Shown here: one piece after another, positions 57,901-64,000 of the stretch
Layout: each line of letters starts with the position of its first letter
Numbering within the stretch: the stretch's first letter is position 1
Assembly (NCBI GenBank): GCA_024516155.1
Contig: JAJJXM010000010.1
Coordinates: 620,001 to 684,000 of the forward strand
DNA length: 64,000 bases
Direction of reading: 5' to 3'
From: Pyronema omphalodes
Taxonomy: Eukaryota; Ascomycota; Pezizomycetes; Pezizales; Pyronemataceae
Notes under the pieces: model-generated
Databases searched by the model: none
What the model saw: only the letters and a program-made list of their open reading frames with translations
What the model was told of the DNA's origin: nothing
Position numbers and translations under genes: made by a program

Positions 57901-58869
57901 TTCCTCTGAGCCGGAGCCATCCTCGTCATCGCTCTCCTCGTCGGATCCTTCCTCGTCTTCATTATCATCTGAGAAGCCCTGGAATTCCTCCTCTTCTCCT
58001 TCAGACTCCTCGTCAGATCCCTCATCGGAACCCTCATCGTCCTCGCTGTCCTCCTCCTCCTCACTCTCTGTTGGCATCTCCTCGTCAGAGTCCGTCGGCT
58101 TGTTAATAACAATCATTTGGCGCTGTATCCGAGGTTTCCTGTCCTTTTTGATTCTCTTGATAATCGGCGGGCCACCATCAGCGCCGTCCAGCGGTCTCTT
58201 AAGTCCAGAACCAACAGCAACACCAATCGAAAATGGCTGCGCCGTAGTAGCAGACAGAGCAAAGTTGATAGGGTGTAGCTTCTCCTCCTCTTCCTTTTCC
58301 TCCTCAACCTCCATTTTATCTTCCTGTACCTCCGATTCCTTTTCCTTCTTCGCTTTCTTCGGCGGCGGAGGTGGCGCAGCATTCTTCATCTGCTCATCCA
58401 GCACCTCCTCAAACTCCTCAATATCAACCGGTCTCCTCTCCTCATAAAGCAACTCCCTATTCTGCTCGATATTAATCCCCGCCTGTTCCTCCAACAGCGC
58501 ACGTTTAATCTTCTGTTTCTTACTCTCCCTACTAGCGCCAATAGCTTTCGTACTCATAAACAAGCTTGTATCGACCTGATTTTCAGCAAACTTCTCCAGC
58601 AGCGCATCTTTCTCCTCCTTCTTCAATTTCGTTTCAATATATTTATTAAACCTCTTCAACTTTTTCCCGGTCATAGGTTTCTCAGCTCTAGCCTCGGCAA
58701 GTAATTGCTGGCGACGCTTCTCCTTCTTCTCCGCCGTCGTCAGTGGTACTATGATATCGGCATTTGGATCGACGGTGGCTTCGAGAGAATTCGGGTCGCT
58801 GGGCTCTTCAGGTTTCGGTCGGTTGCGTTGCTTGCGATCTCGTGTCGGTTTGAAGCTTTTGGGTGGCAT
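54978..58869 (-). CDS. ECM16: ECM16 / DHR1 (DHX37), DEAH-box helicase of the SSU processome
   Basis: Exons 58869-57625, 57570-56691 and 56638-54978 give 1261 residues (yeast Dhr1, 1267). The long N-terminal extension is basic, then extremely acidic (Glu/Asp/Ser runs coded at about 57840-58090). Helicase motifs: I GETGSGKTT (residues 457-465), II DEAHERS, III SATLR, V LATNVAETSLTIPGIRYVVD, VI QRAGRAGRTGPG. HA2/ratchet and OB-fold domains follow (KAEKLLGYLRAIAPDG; KIVIANCPGVLQKFEAKLP). Dhr1 unwinds U3 snoRNA from 18S pre-rRNA to dismantle the processome. The introns are short with GTAGAATC and GTATGT donors. An acidic insert (NNGEEDPISDDEDDNLGEEM) sits between the two RecA domains, as in the family. 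Confidence 0.98.
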
Positions 58870-59648
58870 TGTGAGGTGCTTCTTGCGACGTAATACGGCG
58901 TAATACGGCGTAATGCGGCGGGATACGGCGGGATACGGCGAAAAGTTCGTGTTCTATGGTGGATACAGTACCTTAAAGTTTTTCTCACTTTTAGTCGTGA
59001 TACCCTGCGATGCCAAGGGGGCTAGATATGCAGCTAGGACTAGTTGCATCCCGGGGGTTAGGGGAGCGAGATGAGCTTGACGCGGGAGTGAGGCAGCGCT
59101 CGCGGAGCAATAACGACGACATATACGCTCGAATCCAACTTCTTCCGGCGCTGATACAGTATACTCTTCCAACGCCATGACTACAGTTATCTATATCTCT
59201 TTAATCCAATATGGAAAAAAACACGAACATGAACATGAACTTCATACAAACCCATAGATAATGTTTACAGTAATATACAGTCGACTCGGTTTACATACGA
59301 AGAATAATCGGATGTATGTATATTTGTATTATAACTTCAACTCCTCACACAATATCACTATCAAATCAAGAATATATCTCAATTCACCGCTGTTGCAGTA
59401 TTATACTTTTAGTACTCTAAACTCATTCTTGACATCGTCTACAAAAAATAAAAAATAAGGGAGCCGGGATATGGATATGGAAATGGAAATGGAAATGGAA
59501 ATGGGGGGTAAAGCTATGCGGCCTATGCCGACCAGCTAGGAGGAGTTCAGATTCAGAACGATGACGATCAGAACGATGAGGATGAGGATCAGAACGAAGA
59601 AAAACGTAATTTTAGGTTAGGGTTTAACATTAACTTTGGGAAGCGCAC

Positions 59649-59677
59649 GGGGGGGTGGGGGGGGGGGGTTGGGTGGG
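59649..59677 (+). other. G-run tract, G-quadruplex candidate
   Basis: Four G-runs in about 30 bases on the plus strand: seven G, T, twelve G, TT, GGG, T, GGG. It fits the usual quadruplex pattern with loops of one or two bases. Confidence 0.85.
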
Positions 59678-59815
59678 ATAGCTGAGCAGCTGGGTATGTA
59701 GAGCGGGAATCATTTCTCACAAAGTGATTTCCAAGTTCCCTAATCAAAAAAAAAGTTCAAAGTTCAAAGTTCAAAGTTCACGAGCAAAAATTTTGATTCC
59801 CACACAGAATACACG

Positions 59816-59877
59816 TTACACAACACAACACAACACAACACAACACAACACAACACAACACAACACAACACAACACA
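59816..59877 (+). repeat. 5-bp microsatellite acaac, 12 copies
   Basis: A perfect array of cacaa, immediately followed by a run of T residues (59883-59898). Confidence 0.97.
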
Positions 59878-60825
59878 ATGCCTTTTTTTTTTTTTTTAAT
59901 ATTGTAGAAGGTATATTTTACAGTAATATAACCCGAGTGATCAATCGTCATTATTGGATAAGGACTTGGATTTTATGACTTTACGTAAAGTTCTTTTGTA
60001 TCTTTGTATCTTTGGACCTTTGGACCTTTGTACCTCTATACCTCTATACCTCTATACCTCTGTCTCAACCGCCCCAACTCCAACAGCTTCCTGCACTTCC
60101 CTCACACGTATGCACATATTAAACATTCAACCAGTCCATCATCTAATCTCCACCTTTTTAATTCCGGGAAAATGATCAAGTACACAAGCCGGGGGAGAGG
60201 GCAAAGCATAAGCCATCTATGTAGTAAGCTCCAACGTTTATTTCCACATTCACATCCAATATCCGACATCTGGCTCATATGATCACTTCGTTTTCACAAT
60301 TACTTCAATCCCATTCTCACATGGCACGCGAAATAATATTGTAACCCCGCCTTAAATTTTCGCTTAAAATAAAATCTACAGTATCTCCGATATTTCCCAT
60401 CATAAAAGATTGCCTCCGTAAAAAAGAAAAAAAAAAAACAAGGAAAGAGTCGTTAGAGATCCATCATCTCTTACGTAAATATAGTAGTAGTAACCCCCAG
60501 TAGTAAAAGAAAACGAGAAAAAAAAACCCCCCCGAAAAATAACAAAGAAAAAAATACAGAAATGATTTTTGCTATAGTAAACAACCAGGTATCATGGCAT
60601 AGTAATGATAAACACGCTATACAAAGAATGACAGCTGACATAACATGTACATAAGCCTCTCTTGGTATACAAATAGTAAAACAGCAACTCGAAAAAACAA
60701 TTGACATGATAAAATCATCATGCTAGAGCCTGACTATTTCCCCATATCCCCAACACCTGAGCCCTAAAAAATTTACAAAATTTTCCTCAATTCATCTGCT
60801 CACCACTTGGGCAGTCTTCCTCTTC

Positions 60826-63399
60826 CTAGTTGGTTGACAATCCCATAACGGTTTGGCAGAAGTTGTTCTTGTTATCAGCAGCCTTGATGATCTTTTGTCC
60901 GTTAAAGTCGAGCATGCTGTTGGAAGCAATGGTGTTCAAGTTCCAGATGGAAACCTGGGGAGAGTTCTTAATCTCAAAGATGCTGTCCTGGCAAGTCATC
61001 GGGTTGATACAGTCCTGGGCGTAGTTCTCGAAGAAGCTGTAAAGACCGGCTCCGTAAATCAAGATGTTCTTAGAGTTAAGAATTCTAAGAGCCCAAGACT
61101 TCTTGCAGCTAGCAGTGGTGCAGCCAGCATAAGACGGGTCGTTCCAGGCAGAGAGGGATGCGAAGGGAACATCGGCACCGGGGTTGGACTGGAAGTAAGG
61201 AGTCTCAGACTGGATGACAGACATGAAAGTGTTTTGGGTGTTGGCCAACTGGTACTGGTAAAGGGTGTTGTGCTCAGCTGCGGCAGCGTACATCCAGACT
61301 GGTCCGTTGGTAGACTCCGAGTAAATACCACGTCCGTTGTAAACAGTGATTTGGTCGAATCTGTCGTCAAGGGCGTGATCGGCAGTCCAAGCCCAGCAGT
61401 TCTCAATGTAGACAGAAGCGGTCTTTCCAATGTGAAAGTGCATGAAAGCTCCCTCACACTTGGGGTCGGGGCTGACAGTGGCCATGGGGGTTTTCAGGCA
61501 CTGAGCAACCTCGAGGTCAGTTCCGCGAGATCCAGCAACTCTGAAGTGAACATCCCAGATTCCGTTAACACCCTGTTGACCAGCGGGGTCACGAGAGTTC
61601 CACTCTAACAAGATGGCACCGGGCTGAGGTCCCTTGGTCTGGAAGATGAGTTCCTGCATCTCGATAACACCGGAATCACCGGGTTTTCCAGCACGCCAGA
61701 CGGGCTTGGGGTTGTTACGGTCCTGGAATGCAGCTCCATTGGCCATAATAACAGACCAAACCTCACCGACGACGCGGGTGTTGACGGGAATATCGACAGT
61801 GTCAGAGATGATGTAAACTCCGTGGGGGAAGTAAATGATGGTGTTATCCTTTCCTCCAAACTGAGAGAAGACAGCCTTGATAGCAGCGGTATCGTCGGTC
61901 TTTCCATCTCCCTTTGCTCCCTTAGACTTGACAGAGATGAAGTTTGCAACAGGAGTGTTGATGTACTGAGGACGGGAGCGCTCAAGAATCTTTCCATCAG
62001 GACCCAAAAGAGACTGAGGCTTTGCAACAGCACGGGGCATGGTTCCTTGAACAACCTGAGCCTGACCAGCGGTGGTGTAGGTCTTTCCCTGAGCCCAAAC
62101 ATCAATGGTCTTAGATCCACCCTCGAGGACAACACCGCCATTCTCCAAAGCAACAGCCTTTCCGACATTCTGGAGAACAACATTGTCCAAAACGGCGCTC
62201 TGACCAGTAGGAGGCTGGGTGTTAGCAGTTCTGGTGGTGCGGAGAGCAGTTCCAACATTGGTAAACTTTGAATCAAGAACGATAACACTTCCAGTTCTGG
62301 TAACACCAGCATCGTCGTGAGAAGTAATGTCAACTCCAACCTCGCAATTGTTAATGTCGAGTGACTTGAAGGTCCATTGCCAGTTCCAGTTGACGAAGAT
62401 AGCAGTCTGACAGTTGGAGAACTTCAAGTTACGAGTCATGAACTGCTGGTTACCGAAGAATGCACCGTACTTTCCACCGACGAATTCAAGGTCGCTCATG
62501 AATCCTCCGGAACCATTGTCCATGAAGATACCCTGGTGGCTGTTTCCGGGGGCCTCAGACATGACAAACTTGAGGTTCACCAAGCTGGTAGCCTGAGCTA
62601 CCTGCCAGTGGAGACCAGTTCCGGCACCAGCAGGCTGATCAGTGGTATCAATGATCATGTGACGGACAGCACGGAAGAAGTTGTTCTGGTTAGTGTACCA
62701 GTTGGATCCATCAGGCTCGTAGGGGTCGGAGTCAATAAGAGACATTCCGCTAAAGTTGGGAAGTCCCTTGATGACAGGACGATCGGTAGGGTTTCCAACA
62801 AGTTGAGAGTAGTACATGGCGACAATAGGCTTAGAGACCCTGTAAGTTCCCGAAGGGAAGTAGATCATAGCAGGAGTGACAGTAGAAGAATCACATCCTT
62901 TTCCGCAACGACCTCCATCCTGGATGGCAGCATTGATGGCGTTGGTATCATCGGTAGAACCATCACCTAGTTTCAATGTATTAGCACCGCATATTCCACA
63001 TTGCCGCATTCCTTATCCTAACGTTTAGAATGGTGATGACAACTAACCTTTGGCACCGTAATCCTTAACATTTCGGAATACTTTGTAACCCGCAGGGTTG
63101 TTATTGAATGCGGCCATTCCTTGTTTCTCAATCTGTTCTAACCACCAGCTTGAACCAGCGGCTCCAACATCGGCGTATACAGATCCAGATCCGTTGATAG
63201 CATTGACATGAACATAGACATCGTTGGCTTCAGCACCAGGTTGCTTAGCATTCACGTCCACCTGGAACGGAAGGGCAAGGCAAAGGGCTGTCGTAATAAA
63301 AGACTGTAGTTATTGATTAGCATTTTGATTACATCGGATGAAGATAACCAGTACACCTACAGCAACCCCTATGAGGGACCGAGAAGATAAGAGCTGCAT
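60826..63399 (-). CDS. secreted GH55 exo-beta-1,3-glucanase
   Basis: Exons 63399-63361 (39 nt), 63303-63048 and 62966-60826 give 811 residues. Splicing completes an N-terminal secretion signal (MQLLSSRSLIGVA joined to SFITTALCLALP). Two right-handed beta-helix (pectate-lyase-3-type) halves are marked by matching motifs: YGAKGDGSTDDTNAI (about residues 94-108) and KGAKGDGKTDDTAAI (about 444-458). This tandem arrangement is the GH55 signature. WQVAQATSLVNLKF, MDNGSGGFMSDLEF and GNQQFMTRNLKFSNC are typical helix rungs. The enzyme releases glucose or gentiobiose from the non-reducing end of beta-1,3-glucans, in cell-wall turnover, feeding or attack on other fungi. Introns are GTAGGT...CTACAG and GTTAGT...ACTAG. 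Probably extracellular; no GPI-type C terminus. Confidence 0.96.
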
Positions 63400-64000
63400 G
63401 TTGAAAAGCTAACCCAGTAGCTGTGGTGGAGATGAAGGGATGGAGGCTGAGGACTCGTTGTCGTGGAGGACTCAGGATGGAGGTTTGTTGAGAGGGGGTC
63501 GTTTGGTAGATATTTATAAAAGCTAGGGCCCTTGGTAAACAAAACGACTACTAGAGAAGAGGAAGGGATGTTGCACGAAGCACACGTTCAAGATGGAGAT
63601 AGAAGTGGGGGAGCAGGGGGGTTGGAAGGGGACAAGTGAATTTGGCAATATTATTTTTCTGGGAGAACTCACTAACCTTAGAATGAGCTGATATGAGTTG
63701 GGCAGGGAGAACCGCCTTGCATTCAATATTAACCTGTGATGTGATAGGCCTCGTGAGTCTCGATTGACCCTGCGTAGATTTTTTTAATTTTTTTCTCTTC
63801 CAAGCTGTGTACCAGCAGTAATTGACGCTCGTGATTGGGAAGGGTTGAAAAAGAGTGGGTAGGGGGATGAATTATTCCGGCCTGTGGTTGAAGACAGAAA
63901 ATAAGCAAAGTGTGGTTACCGCCGATATGGATGGATGGTATATCTGGCAGAAAAAGAAAAAATAAAACAAAAAAATAAAAAGCGAGCGTAAATGACCACA
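63400..64000. promoter_or_regulatory. upstream region of the GH55 gene
   Basis: 601 bases up to the window edge. A possible TATA-like tatttataaaag sits at 63511-63522, about 115 bp before the start codon on the minus-strand gene, but its orientation relative to transcription is not decisive. Nothing else recognised. Confidence 0.4.

Larger units (their letters stand above)
58870..60825. other. ECM16 upstream region and GH55 3' flank
   Basis: A 74-codon open frame (59178-58954 minus) directly upstream of ECM16 starts MALEEYTVSAPEEVGFERIC; I do not recognise it and it may be leader sequence. A gagatgagctt stretch near 59070 resembles the PAC element. A cggcg(g)gatacggcgtaat repeat sits at 58890-58940, just before the ECM16 start codon. 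Also present: a G-run tract (59649-59677), an acaac pentamer array (59816-59877), and a tttggacc/ctctatac short repeat (60008-60062). Confidence 0.5.

Noticed and set aside
57704..58447. Plus-strand Ser-rich 247-codon frame
   Set aside because: Antisense of the acidic N-terminal extension of ECM16.

Overview
The window is from a filamentous ascomycete (Pezizomycotina). It has widely spaced single genes, short introns of about 50-80 nt with GTATGT/GTAAGT donors and CTAAC/CTGAC branch points, and typical fungal proteins such as a GH55 exo-beta-1,3-glucanase, an FRE-type ferric reductase and a DUF3020 protein. Placement in Leotiomycetes (Helotiales) is my impression from the protein sequences, not something I could test. 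I rebuilt 14 protein-coding genes by hand-joining exons. Each spliced reading frame is an exact multiple of three.

Layout. 0.7-1.7 kb: a small unrecognised TPR-like protein (-). 4.6-5.7: glutathione S-transferase-like protein (-). 6.9-9.4: polyglutamine DUF3020 protein (-). 9.7-11.1: a hairpin and two minisatellites. 11.7-13.4: NMD3 (-). 13.7-15.4: DUF676 alpha/beta hydrolase with a charged tail (+). 16.3-18.0: ADE4 (-). 18.0-27.6: gene desert. 27.6-29.8: ferric reductase (+), alone between two deserts. 29.8-41.0: repeat-rich block. 41.0-58.9: RLI1 (-), IMP3 (+), RSA4 (-), a MIT-domain protein (+), FCF2 (-), ECM16/DHR1 (-), with minisatellite clusters and a MITE-like element between them. 60.8-63.4: secreted GH55 glucanase (-).

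How the genes work together. Six of the 14 genes serve ribosome assembly, export or recycling. IMP3, FCF2 and ECM16 act in the SSU processome, RSA4 and NMD3 in pre-60S maturation and export, and RLI1 in recycling and export. Five of these six lie within 18 kb. ADE4 starts purine synthesis. The ferric reductase and the glucanase act at the cell surface.

The most unusual structure is at 31-40 kb. A roughly 3.4-kb inverted repeat (arms about 1.2-1.6 kb, central spacer about 540 bp) has ends built of an 87-bp unit, present once on the left and six times in tandem on the right. It lies between two members of a roughly 1-kb direct-repeat family that has at least four progressively decayed copies here. 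The architecture resembles a fold-back transposon. I recognise no transposase, so it is offered as a candidate undescribed element.
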